Shown here piece after piece: positions 13,201-25,360 of a DNA stretch of 64,000 nt; within the stretch, counting starts at the first letter, position 1; every line of letters starts with the position of its first letter. The notes under the pieces are model-generated. The model had not been told where the DNA came from. It searched no databases and saw nothing but the letters and a program-made list of their open reading frames with translations. Origin of the DNA: Xylogone sp. PMI_703. Its lineage: Eukaryota > Ascomycota > Leotiomycetes. The DNA is taken from contig JAJTUQ010000001.1 of NCBI GenBank assembly GCA_021399445.1, positions 6,510,001 to 6,574,000 on the forward strand, read 5' to 3'. The translations under genes and the position numbers were made by a program.

Positions 13201-13700
13201 AACGAATAGGAGTGAGACTAGTTCTCTGCAACAGAAACAACCCGCATCATCTGAGCTCATGACAAACATTCCATATGCAGAGCTACAACGTTAAAACTGT
13301 CTCATCTCAGCCTCGAACGTGCCTTTGTTTGACCGCATCTTGCCACTGCGCAACGGCTCGTAACTGCAGCCTATGGGAGAACGAGCCATCGTACAGCACA
13401 GTTGACACCACATAACAAAGCAAGAGAGGAACCCGTTTGTCTAGCATCTCACCAAGACAGGGCAGGCACGACGAAGAACTCTGCAACAATTTTGCCGTCC
13501 TGCACCTAAAAGACGAATTTCTTTGTTCATTCTTGCCGCGGCTGAATGCCTCTACTGCCGGTGAATCACCTACGACTCACCGCACATACGACACGAAGTC
13601 GCAAAATAATCCCTTACTCTGTCAGACTTTCACCAAGATGATCACCACCTGACATAGTGTTGCATAGAGGGCTCCGGAGATGAAGAGACGAAAGCACGGT
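10242..13700. other. Gene desert, proximal part
   Basis: No convincing gene. All open frames are short (under about 120 codons), lack family motifs and overlap on both strands. The first few hundred bases must include the promoter of the unrecognised gene ending at 10241. No terminal inverted repeats, reverse transcriptase or transposase motifs were seen. Confidence 0.5.
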
Positions 13701-16700
13701 CTCGAGTAATACTACCGTACCAAATTTGTTTGCACCGCAGTCAACGCACTGACTTTCGAAGAATTTGCACAAACCGGGATGATGACAGAGCTCTCTTCCG
13801 GCTGAAGATGCTTTTTGAGGACGAATACCGTACTGCAGGGAATCAATACTATCACCGTACTTGAGATGGGAAAAGCCTGTGCGCAGAACGCTCTGTCAAC
13901 GTTTCAGAACGATTGATCAACATACTGTGCACCTCCCATCGGATATTCTACCCGAAAGCAAATTCAAAGTACCGTATCTCATACGGCAAGAAAAGGAAAA
14001 GTGAAAAAGCGGGATATCATTTCGGTGTAAAATGTCTCTCAAGCTTTGCGGTAGCGAGCTGCACACAGTACTGTGTAAAGATCTGCTGAGACGCGTTTTA
14101 CCTTGGGGAGGCACAGCAGGTGGTCTGAGAATATGCACAGACTCTCCAGTACGTGTATGCATTTTTGGTCTTTCATGGGCGAGATGGTGCTCGTGTTTCT
14201 TTTTATTTTCTTTTTTTCTTCTTCGTTAAAGTGCTGTATGTCTGTCACTGGCGACTGCCACGAGACACACTCCGATTGGGGTTACCAAGAGCTCTCTGCT
14301 TTTTCTGGGGCTTCCTGCACCGACATGCTGCTGATTTTCTCTGGTAGCGAGCTTTCTTTGTTGTCCTTTCCCTCCCAAGAATTAGGTAGGGGTCAGTTAC
14401 GGGGATATTACCACAGTAGCACAGCAAGTGCCGTTATCAAAGCTGGGGTTCCCGAAAAAGCTTAGGTGTGAGGGACGGGATGTGAGCCAGACTGCCAGAG
14501 TAGGATCCCGTACCCATGGGCATACCGAAGCCGAAAACAGTTCGGCTTGCGGGAGGCCTACGCGATGGCACGGGGACTTCCTCTGAAGCGATCGATATAA
14601 GGGCTACGAAAAAAGGGGTAGAAGCAATAGTCGGTCTGGCAGAGATCGAGATTACGAATTGATTACGGAGAATGGAGATCGAGAATCGGGAAAACACGGA
14701 GCACACCGGTAGTTGATTGTGGTTCGCATGCTGGCATAGCACGAATAAGGGGTTGGCATGTTAAAGGCGGAGAGAAACTGCATGGAGTATCGTTCACATA
14801 AGACCGTATTTGAACGCATGGCATCTCGGAAAATAATAAGCAATAATGAAAGGGGATGGCGTTGCCGCAGCATAAAACACATGGGCGGTGCGAAGCGTGA
14901 GGCGGTGCAGCCCGCTGCAGACAGATCGCGCTGGTGAATCTCAATTATTTCCGGCATCGCCTAACGGTTTTTTTCGTGATTCCCGGAGATTCCTTATCAT
15001 CGATGCTTGCTTCTTGCGAAGAAACCTTGTTGCCGTCACGGTACAGTAGATCTGAGATTGTAGACGGAGGAGGCCCTGCTTTGGGAATAGGAGCGTTGGT
15101 TCCAAGTCCCGCGCAGGGAGAGACGAGGATTAAGATGATAGGCCCGCTGCACAACCCCAGAGTCGCATGCCCAGGCTTGATGCCTGAGGGGATGGCTGAC
15201 CAGACGGACCTGAGCGCCTCTTCTGGAGTTAGCTTTGGGATTGCATTTGAATTATCACCGAAGGCTAAAGGCGAGACATATCAGGTTTAATCTATTGTAA
15301 GATAAGCTCAGGCCAATCCTTTGGATTGCTACTTTCATTCATTGCTCGGCATACCTATCCTGAGTAGAGGGCAATCATGTACGCCTGGATGCCGTCGCCG
15401 GATGCTTCGGGAGGCGGTCATGATGAGGGCGTTGATGGTATGTACAAATGTGGTGGTGTAGGGAGGATTGTATGGATGATGAGAGCTGGAGTTCGGGCCT
15501 AACTGCAAGGCCGAAGGGGAAGGAGGAGAAGGAGGTTCAATTCGCACAGAAGCGGCAAGAGGCGCTTCATGGGTTATGGTAGTGATGTTGCGTTGGCTAG
15601 ATGCGATATGATGCCAGAGGCGATGCATGTCGATATTGCGGAGGGGGACATGAGATAGAGCCAAAATGGCTATCTGGTTCGACTAGGTACGCGAGGAGCA
15701 TCTGGAGCATGGCTCGAGGAAGAGCATCAGTTCCCTATCACGGCAACAACCCCAGATTATCTGTTGAGGACGATTGGCTGCTACTACAAGTAGATTGGAC
15801 ATCTCTTCGGTACCGGTAGCTAGGTGGTCGTCGCCTTTCAGAAGAGTTCACGGCACTCCTAGGGCCATTTGTCATCAAGACAAGAACCCAGAGCACAACT
15901 GGACCAGGGCACGCACAGACCGATAAGGTTTTGTGTAAGGACTCCGAGCCCCAGCAGGCCCTGTACCCTATCAGAGTCGCAGTTTTGCGATCGTCACGTT
16001 CATCAAAGCGTATGAAAGTACGGGATTGAGTGGACCCTCTTTTCCTCTCTTCCTCATTGCAACATTCCCCAAGCTTTTCTCTAGCTTAGTGGGACTTGGT
16101 TCTCAAACAGATCTTTGGCCGCTCTGGATCCTCCCTGCTTCACGGGCACGATTTATCGAACGACACTGCTGCTCAGCGTGACATTGGTAGCCCGATACTA
16201 CGGTTCTCCAGTCTTGGTCTACCCTGGAGTAAGAGACCCCAAGGCTACGCAATGAGCGAGGAGGAAAAAAAAAGCAATGATGGACCTACCCTGAAATCAG
16301 AAAATCCTACTCCGAATCTAGCCCTTCTCAACCGTTGATCTACCAATGCAAATCCGAGGCTTTGGTTCATTACCAATTACTCTACGGAGTCTCGGGACTA
16401 GGTACGGAGCATATGGTCCCGTGTCTGAAAGAGTCGGGGATTTTACAATACCGTATTTGTATTTGATGTGTTTAGAAAAGCGGTTCAGAGTCGGCTGCTT
16501 AGCTAATTATTCCGCAGGCTGGCGCGGCTAAGTGACTTAATTCCCACACAAACAATCACATCACCACACGGGCACCAAGGGAATCGCCAACCCCGTAGCT
16601 GGGGCGGGGGGAGCTAAACTAGCGCCTAAGCTGGCTAAGCTTCATCGGGATAGACGCCTTGCTGGATTTGGGCCAGCTATGATGTGAGAACTTAGCGGAG

Positions 16701-17303
16701 CCCCAGTGACGGTACGGAGTAACTGGGCATGTTAAGCCTCCCCAGACAACAGTAAACTCAGTAGGTTGTATCGTGCGTGCTGTACCGCATCGTCTACAGG
16801 AAGTACGTACGGTATTCGTGTGTATTGTGTATCAGCGGCCCTTGTCAGCCTCTTACAGTATTATATTTTTCTTCAATACCCCTTCCACTGAAGAGTGAGA
16901 TGAGGAAAAGGCGGAATTTACCGTCCGATTTTCTCTTGACGATCTTCAGTCCCGTGCCGATGGGAGTTTTGACAAGTGCAGTATCTTCTCCGTACATATG
17001 TAATAGTTTCGGTGAAGGAAGAGCTATCGCTAGCACGTGTAGTCCACGCGTGCATGACAACACGTGGTTTTGGAGCCGATCATTTGTACTCATTGGGAAT
17101 TTTTGATTTTTTCTAATCTAGTAGAGGCTACGGATGTAGGGGATCTTCTTATTACCCTTTTCTTCGCAGGTTTGTGTGAGTTGCGGCACAGAATAGAAGA
17201 GACTGGAGGTACCTCTATGTACCACGGTGAGGCTGGCGCCTAGGGAACTACACTACAGTACACCGTTCGTCTACAGCATAAGCTGATGTATGTATTTATA
17301 CCT

Positions 17304-17319
17304 ACAGTACCGGTACTGT
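17304..17319. repeat. Perfect 16-bp palindrome
   Basis: ACAGTACCGGTACTGT equals its own reverse complement over 16 bases. It is the longest perfect palindrome I noticed in the motif-rich desert and combines the recurrent ACAGTAC half-sites head to head around CCGG. Whether it binds a protein is unknown. Confidence 0.6.
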
Positions 17320-20174
17320 GCTGAAACACGCCCAAAAGATCTAGCGGCTGACTGCTTTGAAATAATGTTATCCCCGCGGAGGAGGCATCGATACTGCACT
17401 CCTCCTCGAGCCACTCCACAGGACCGATACGGTAAGTAAACCAAACCATCGGTATGGCGCTGTACAGTACAGTAAAGAGGGTGAGCATTATTTTTAGTCC
17501 CAGCCTCGTTTACAGGATAGTACAGTATTTCCTTTTTCCCTCTCTCCCTCTCAACTTTTGGAGTTAGATTACCGTACTTTCCCCTCATTTCTACCGTTAC
17601 AGTGAAAGGGACCCCTTGGGGGAAGCCAAACCCAGGGAGGTGGTAACGGGGTTACCTTACATTACCTGCCGTAATCTACCTGAAGAAAATTAGAGCTAGT
17701 GCTTTCTCCGGTACGGAGGTAGGGGAGTGTAATATATTAAAAAGAAGGCTGAAAAAAGAAAATATGAAAAACCAAAAACAAATTATTAATATATTGGGAG
17801 AGAGGCTTTCGGGAAACTTGGGGGCTTGCTTATTGGTTGCTCTGTTACAGTACTTCTGCAGTGGCTTCTGACCGTATGAAGAAGGGCCGGCGGCGGCGGT
17901 TGTTATTCATCCAATGGTTTTGGTTTCTTTCCTTTTCTTACAGGAAATCGCCCATCCTGTGTGGTGATTTGAAATGCGGTACAAATAATATCGTACTGCA
18001 CTGTAGCACAATACAATAATAAGGTCTGTGTTACAGTAGTATCTGTTGATACCGTACTTTGCTTTTTGTTCTCCGGTACTACTGTTCTGTCATGCTCTCA
18101 GTCATCCCAGAGCGCAAATGGGTTCCTTGGTTTGGGATTTGCTTCTTTCTGCTCTTGCCAGTCTTCGCGCTCTGTCCCGTGCTCCCCGCCAGACAAGTCT
18201 ACTCGTTACCACTGCTGCAATTCCTGTTCCTTGGGCCCTTACTTCAGCACTATATTGTACAGTATCGGGTTGTACCATACATGAAGAAGAACGAGGTGCT
18301 TAAAATCTTACCTACAGTACTTGCACCCACAGAACAAAGAAGAAAGTCAACCCGGGACTAGACACGATTTGACATCTTCGCCTTGGCAGCCAAAGTAGAG
18401 AGGCACGATGGATGGGAACGCAGCAGGCTAACGCTTGGCCTTGCCCGAACTGGGCCGTTGCACGCCAATGGGCTCAGAACCCATGCTCGCCCGCAGGCGC
18501 GCGCTAGGCCGCATCGGAGGTAAGCGTGTGATGCATGATCCATCCCTAGCGTCGCGCTGGGCACGCCACGCCGCTTTTGGGAGGGGAATGAGCGGCGAAG
18601 AGAAAGGTGACGATGATGAGATCATACTGGGCGGGCTGGGGGTGGGCTGCTGATTGGCTGGATGCATACAGATCGGGTGGATACCATTGGTTCAAATGCG
18701 ACCTGTCAATCGAGTTCTTCTAGTGCGATTCTAGCGCCAAAGACTAATGGCCCCTTTTTTCTTTGTGGGTGGGTCCGGTGGTGGGGCAAAGTTGCTTCTT
18801 GGTCAACAGCACGCGCTGGGCTGAAACGGGAAGGAAGCTGGCTAGGTCAGTTAGCCATTGGCCCCTTGGGGGGCATTGAAGAGAAGATGTTCTCATCGTT
18901 GGGTACTGTGGTTGTTGGGTAGTTGTGTACTTTTCTTGCCATCGGTATCGCCATCGTCATGGATTGTCGTGTGTTCTTGTTTGCGGACTGTCATATCAAA
19001 AAAATTTTGCCTCTTTGGAAGGAAAAATTGCATTCTGGCTTCCCCGGAGTATTTTCTTGACCCTTTCCTTTTTATTTTCTTGCGCCCAGTGCCACGTATC
19101 TGCTATGTTCCCGTGTCGCTGCAATGAAGTTTGTGAGAGAGTGACCGTGTGTCCCGGAGGAGAGAATCGATTACAGTGGCTGATGATTAATGACCCAAGA
19201 ACAACAACGAACAAGAGACATTTTTAAACAGACACGGTACGGTAGAAGCACAGTAGCGGGCTAGAAGAGCACTGATGCTGATGTTGATCCAGCGTTGCCA
19301 GCCTTGTCCATCGCCCAACTCAGTGAGGATGTGACTTGTCACTCGTGTTTTCTGGGTCAACAGCTTGGAGACTTCCTGCTTGTGGTGCGATCGTCGCCCA
19401 GCGAACTTGCCCGACCTCTGCCCTGTGAGATGTGTCCTGGATGCCCTGGACATGGAGTTGTGGAGACTTTGCACTGGTGATACTGTACCGAAGAAGGACG
19501 GGCCATTCTGTGTCCAGCAGAGCGCTCTCTCCTGCTGGACGATGAGGGTCTTGGGAGCAGCAATCCGATCCGCAAAGTGCAGTGACCATTGTTGCGGTCA
19601 AGGCCAGCGTTCCAGCGTTCCAGTCCAGCAGCAGCAACGAGTCCACCGTCGAACATGAAGCAGCGAATGTACAAGTAGGACGATGGATGATCTGGCGAGA
19701 GCGCACACGCATGACTCAAGGCTGCCGGCAAATGCCCTTCTAGCGCCAACCACGCACCCACGTAAGACCGTAGACCGTAGCCACGAGCCCGACGAACCGC
19801 GCAGCCTCTTCTTGGGACCTTCTAGAAAACCGCCCCTGTCGTCCTGCTGCCCCCTGGCCCCCGCTGGGCTGGGGCTGGGGCTGGGCCGGGGGCATTGGAG
19901 GCATGCATGCCCACACGATTGGCCCAGGAAGCCCCAAGCAATGCATGATTCGGCCTCCGCGCGAAGGTGTGGTCTCTTTTCTGCGCTCGTGCGTTCTTCG
20001 CTCATCGTCATGCCGTACGTAATGAGATGGCTCTGCCGGTCCGATGGGGCAAGGCGTGCCAGCCAGATGGATCCCCGTACGTTCGCCCTTCACCACGACT
20101 TCTGCACGGCGGAGAGTATTCTGCGCCCAGGAAGTGCCGTGGACAAGGACCCAGTTCAGTGCGTGCTCCAGTGC

Positions 20175-20179
<5 letters not shown>

Positions 20180-20206
<27 letters not shown>
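20180..20206. repeat. (CTG)9 trinucleotide repeat
   Basis: Nine uninterrupted CTG units lie in GC-rich non-coding DNA. The repeat opens long Leu/Ala/Cys frames on the plus strand and Gln/Ser frames on the minus strand, which explains the spurious ORFs here. Confidence 0.85.
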
Positions 20207-20208
<2 letters not shown>

Positions 20209-20650
20209 CCCGGAGCGGGCGCAACGGGGCAGCAAGGCAGGTGGTGTTTGTGGTGTGGTGGTACTGGTCACGGTCCTGGACACGCTGCAACTTTCCTGCT
20301 GGTGCTGGTGCTGCTTCTGCATCTGCGTTCTGCGTACTGCGTTCTGCTTCTGCCCCGGTACCTCGCTCCTCGCCCAGCAGACACCGCGACGTGCAGTACA
20401 CCTTTCCACGAGCTCTGGTGCCATACGGAAGTCCTCTGAGTGCATGCCGTGCTCCATTTCTCTGCAGCTTCGAGACCAACCTTATCCGCATATACACCTC
20501 CTTCCTATGGAGTACACACCACTGCTGGCCGGCAACGAACCTGCAGGGCTCACAGGGGAGAACAGCAGTGTGCAGCCGTGGTGGTTGCTGCCGCATCCAA
20601 GGCATCACTTCCTGCTGGGCGAGCCAGCGTCGTGTATGAGCAGTGGCCTG

Positions 20651-20672
20651 TATATACTGTACACAGTATATA
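20651..20672. repeat. Inverted repeat, 10-bp arms, 2-bp gap
   Basis: TATATACTGT and ACAGTATATA are exact reverse complements separated by AC. It belongs to the same TACTGTA/ACAGTA motif family seen through the desert. Confidence 0.6.
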
Positions 20673-21368
20673 GGATACCTATCCACCAGCATACCGTGTA
20701 CTCGATTAGGATATAGGGAGTCGCAACTGTCCAGTGTATTCTCTTGTTGTACTCTCTCTGGTAGCACCGTGCGACATATATTACCGTACCGTATTGCTGT
20801 ACCCGAGTGTCATACGGGTTACCAGCGACTCCGAGACGCTGGATCATGGCGTGTGAGGAACGGGGGGCCAGATCGTCGCCAGAACGTCAACGATGGCCCA
20901 ACGAAAAGAAGAAACCCCCAGGCGAAGTCGCAATGAAAGTTAATACGGTGACAGATGGTATGGTATGGTGGTAGTGAGGGTACTCGATGGCCGATGGTCG
21001 ATAAGTTACTGGCAAGCTGATACAGCCTGAGGGTGTACTTGGGTGCTTGTACCGTGGCCAGCCGTATCGCGTCAAAAGGGCCCAGCACACAGAACGGCCG
21101 GTGCCGTCATCGCCTGAGATGATGTGTAGAAAGGAATACCGCAAGTTTCGTAGCGGCGTCGTAGTCAGTACAGTAGTGTGGAAGCCAACGTACGGCACCG
21201 TGGTACTGTAGCAACAGGGCAGTAATACAGTACAGTACACCAGTAACCATCACCAGCAGCAGGAGAAGCAGAAGCAGAAGACGAAGCCCGCCCGCTTTGA
21301 TGGACCCGAGAAGACTGGCCCACCATGCGAAACGCTTGTGCTGGCCTCGTCTGGGCGTTCGAGCCCCC

Positions 21369-22987
21369 GTCACTCTTCTTCCCTCTCCCCCTGCCACCTC
21401 CCCGGGGCCCTGTGCCTAACTGTAACCCGCTGCCCTGCCCGCGCCCACCCCCTCTGGCCTTCCCTGCCCCTTCCCTGCCTTCCATGCCTTCCTCGCGCCT
21501 TCCTGGCCTTTTCTTTGCCCCTTCTCTCTACCTGCCCTTAAGGTGTCTCCGCCCGCCGAGCTTTCCTGCCATTGAGGATCAACGCTTCTTGGCTCGCTCT
21601 TCTCCCTCACACACGCTCTCTCTGCCTTCCCATCTCTCACCACCACCACCTTTCTCCTCCTCTTCTGTACAAACCACCGACGTCTTCGACAACCTCATTC
21701 TTTCTTCGTTCAGCAATCGAAGCTCAAAAGGAAAAATCCAAAACATTCTGCGTGGTCCTTCTCGAACGGCATTTTCTCCAGCTTATTTTTAATCTATTGT
21801 ACACCAGTCTGCTTCCTAGTCGTCCCTCCACAGAGCCACCCTCTTCGAAACGTGCTTCCAACGGGTTCAGTCAAACACATACTTGCGTCGAGACTCCACC
21901 TTTTTTTCTCCCAGCCAGCAGCAGCAACAATTCTTCCAGCAACCACCGCGTCCAGCAATAAATAACTCACTGGCCTATAAACTAATTCCGGAACGCGTCC
22001 TACTCGCCGTCGCTCCATCGTTTGCCTGCTACTGCATCAGCTGCTAGATTTGCTACCGAGCTGTCCGTCCTTGCGAATTCCCTCACCACATAAACCGCAC
22101 TGCCGCGCCTTACCAATCAGCTCCCTCGACCACCACCACAACCAACGAACCGGTTACCGCCTCCAGGTCTACTCTTCGTTGGCTCTTGCTCTCGACAACT
22201 CGAACTCGTTCGCACCTTCTTTAGCAATCGGATTCCACCGCATTACTACCACACATCCTGCGGGATTGCCTCTGGACGACCCACTGCGTTGGCTGTCTCC
22301 CGCCTGATTCTTAATTGATTTCACCGAAAGCCGGCTCTGGTTCTCTTTCGTGTCAGTCAGTCATTCATTCACTCCCTCGTCAGCTTGTGCCGCCTCTTTC
22401 ATGCTCGGAAGTGCACCAAGCTAGCTACTTCTGTAACAGATAATCTAATCTCTCTAGTTCCAGACTACTACACCAGGAGGTTTAAAAACCAAGCTGCCTG
22501 CCACAGCATAAGCACCCGCTCAGCAGCGGCTTGTCTTGGAGTCCGAGGACATTTCGTTCCGGAAGCTTGGACTCGCACCGTCAACTTGCCATTTCACTTA
22601 CTGCGGCTTCCCGTCCGCCTATATCTGTACGACGGTCAGATCACTTGGGACCCGAGACTGTTTGTCGATATTGCGTCAGTCCGCATAGCTGCAGGTTCCA
22701 GTACACAGCCTTTTCTATCTCGCCCCTTGCGCTCTCTATTTCTTCTTGTTGCTCTTTGTTTGTACAATTAGAGAATCAGCGGACCAAATGCACTTGCGAC
22801 GGTAGTATCCACCTAATTCAACAACCCAGCCGGATCTTTTATACACCTACATCTACATAACTTTGACCTACGTTTGCAACAATTGAAACCGAACACTGAC
22901 AGAAGCTATCGAGGCCATCAGCACCCTCAAAAGCTCCGCGTTCAGTTTCGCTGGGGAAGTTAGCAGAGCGCGGCCTTTTCAGTGCCG
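21369..22987 (+). promoter_or_regulatory. Long C/T-rich promoter/leader of the RGS gene
   Basis: The plus strand is strongly pyrimidine-rich (runs of CT, CCT and TTCTCCTCC) from about 21.37 kb up to the RGS start codon, with no credible coding frame of its own. Such tracts are common at fungal promoters and long 5' leaders, especially of regulatory genes. The leader may contain upstream ORFs and spliced 5' exons; the transcription start cannot be placed from sequence alone. Confidence 0.5.
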
Positions 22988-25360
22988 ATGGGATATTTGA
23001 AGAACGCCATGCGAAAGTCGAAACAGCGCAGGCCGCCCTCGATATATCTCCCTACTTCGACCAAGAGTCTCTCACCCCGATCTTCCGTTATCTCAGACTG
23101 TGACGCAGACGACGAAGGATTCATGTCTGGAGGAGACGCACAACCATCCAGGCCTCTGAGCCTGACCATCCCGGGCGGTCCATACTGCCCGCGGCGACCA
23201 ACCTTGCGAGAAGTGCTCGCGGATGAGTCCTCGCCGCCATGGACCTTGAGTGCATTTATGCAGTATCTCTCGCAGAACCATTGTCTGGAGACCTTAGAAT
23301 TCACTATGGATGCTTCGAGATATAGTAAGCATTACCAAGCCATGATGGATCGAGATCCACACACGCCATTATCACCAACAACACCCGACTGTGCTTATGT
23401 ACGGATGCTGTGGCAGAAGTTACTCGATGCCTACATTGCACAGAACAGCCCACGCGAAGTCAATCTTCCTTCCGAGGTACGAGATGAATTGATGTCCTTG
23501 CCTAACGATCACGTCCCGCCTCATCCATCACACCTCGACCAGGCAGTCAAGATTGTCTACGAGTTAATGGATGAATCCGTCCTGGTTCCATTCCTCAACT
23601 CGGTTGCCCCATCACGTGGGGTTTCCGAATCATATTCGAATCCCTGGACCTCAGAAGACTCGATGATGGATGTCGACGAGAGATCTCTGTCGCCATCGCA
23701 GAGCCGCGAAAGGGATCAGAGTCCCAGTGGAGCTGGAGCAGATGGAATATCGCGATCGCAAGCTGGATCTCCTTCAAGGCAGTCGCAACACCTCTCGCCT
23801 CCGGCAAATCGATCTTCTCGACTTTCAGCCAATCTTTCGTATACAGGTTCTGGATCGTCATCAGCAGTTGACGCTGTCGAGAGCTTGACTGATGACAGCG
23901 GCGACTCGCCCATGGCCTCTGCAATGGAGCCGATGACACCACCCACGACACCTCCACAGTCCGATATGGGATTCTCAGGCTTCTCGCCGAACGGCAGCCC
24001 TCGGAATTCACGATCCGAGGGAACTAGTGGGTGGAAGAAGGTGGGTGCAAAGTTAGGATGGAAGCGAAACAAAGCCCATCACGCCCCGACCTCAAGCACC
24101 AGCTTCTCGAAATATTTTACAAATACAGAACCAGTCGACGACAGTGGTAACAGGACTCCATGAGGGGGACAGGTCACGTCATTACCGTCTGAATCTTCAA
24201 CCAACCCGGAACCCATCTTGGTACCGGTGCTTTCACCAGCACCGGCACCTAGAACAGCGAGAGTTCACTCAGGTGATGTTACGCATGCGTTTGATGCTGC
24301 AACCCCAATGGTCCTATCAACTCGCGATACCACGTTGAGGCCCAGCGATGGTGGTTTATCCCCTTTGCTGGAAGCCCATCCAGGATCGCCTGTTGACCTG
24401 ACCCATCGGCGCTCTTCAACCGTAACATCCCTAGGAACCATCCGGGCGAGCGAGCTGAATCGTGCACCGGATCGCCCGAGGACAGCAATGTCTCCGAGGT
24501 CCGCGGGCTCGAACAACGAAGATTTCAGACGGGGTGCCGTGGCCGCAAAATTTCTCAGTCCCTTCGACATAAAGGGCGACCACAGTACGTCTCCCTACGG
24601 CGATGTGAGGACGACTCGCGCCAACAGCGAATCTGTTCACGTGCCTTTCAAGGCGCCAAGTCAGGTCGAGATCCGAACGATCCCTTCGCTATCGTCACTG
24701 TGCAGCGACCATCTCTCGGGCATGTCGATCGACGCCGCAATGGAAATTTGCCCCGATCTCGACGGCGATGAGGATTTGCAGACCTGGATGTCCACTCTCT
24801 CACCCAAGCATCTCCTCGCCCGCAACAGCATCTCCACCACCAACACAACGCTCTACGACGACCGTTCCGTTCATCACGGCGGCATCTCGCGCTACCAGAC
24901 GGGGTCCTCGGGTGTCTCGACCTCTACCGAGAGCATCTACTCATCCACCACCGTGACTGACGCATATGGCTGGGAGGAGGAACTCGAGCGCCAGATGATC
25001 GAGAAGCACCGCAGTGGTATGGAAAGCCGGCGAGGAAGCATCACACATAACGCCGGGCTGGGAGTCGGTCCGATTGAGTTTCTCGAGCCTAATTGGGGTC
25101 CTCCAGGTGCTGAGAGACGCATCGCCAGGCACATCCGCATGCCGGTGCAGAGGCATCGGTCAGACCGTTCCCGCGAGCCTCTTGATGGCGGTAAGAGGAA
25201 GAGCCTGCTGTATCGCGTCTTGAACATAGCTCCTCACGGGCAATCGCGAGGAACGCATGCCACTGCTGCCCATGCGGGAGTAGCCATGGATGGCATGGAT
25301 GCCCGGGATCACCATATTTATCACTATCCCCACCAGAACTCTCCCTACGAAAGAAGATAG
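22988..25360 (+). CDS. RGS-domain regulator of G-protein signalling
   Basis: Predicted 759-residue protein from two exons (22988-24146, 24240-25360). The RGS domain lies at about residues 70-205, beginning TLREVLADESSPPWTLSAF and containing the typical HCLETLEFTMDA helix and a later VYELMDESVLVPFLNSV helix. RGS proteins speed GTP hydrolysis on G-alpha subunits and so damp hormone, nutrient or pheromone signalling at the membrane. The rest is Ser/Pro-rich and likely disordered. The single 93-bp intron is a multiple of three and holds an in-frame TGA at 24162; without splicing the protein would stop after about 391 residues with the RGS domain intact. GTAACA at the donor and CTTTCACCAG at the acceptor support splicing, and the downstream frame continues with matching codon use. 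The exact fungal RGS subfamily was not assigned. Confidence 0.83.

Larger units (their letters stand above)
13701..21368. other. Gene desert with dense TACNGTA/GTAC motifs
   Basis: Non-coding stretch in which short GTAC-centred motifs (ACCGTAC, TACGGTA, ACAGTACTGT, GTACGGAG) recur, for example near 13713, 13829, 14069, 15041, 16712, 16806, 17252, 17304, 17466, 17572, 17710, 19237 and 21230. Coding regions on either side show far fewer by eye. Frames here, including one of 318 codons at 19683-20639, are low-complexity and open on both strands because the DNA is GC-rich around 19.7-20.6 kb. Function unknown; this could be ordinary regulatory DNA of the downstream RGS gene. Confidence 0.45.

Noticed and set aside
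15335..15664. 109-codon minus-strand frame
   Set aside because: Low-complexity Ser/Pro/His stretch with no family match; probably chance in GC-rich DNA.
19683..20639. 318-codon plus-strand frame
   Set aside because: Composition is driven by GC-rich DNA and a CTG repeat, several other frames are open over the same stretch on both strands, and no family motif or sensible domain order is present.
21325..21792. 155-codon plus-strand frame starting with ATG
   Set aside because: The Pro/Ser/Leu-rich sequence simply reflects the C/T-rich leader; no motif. It could at most be an upstream ORF.
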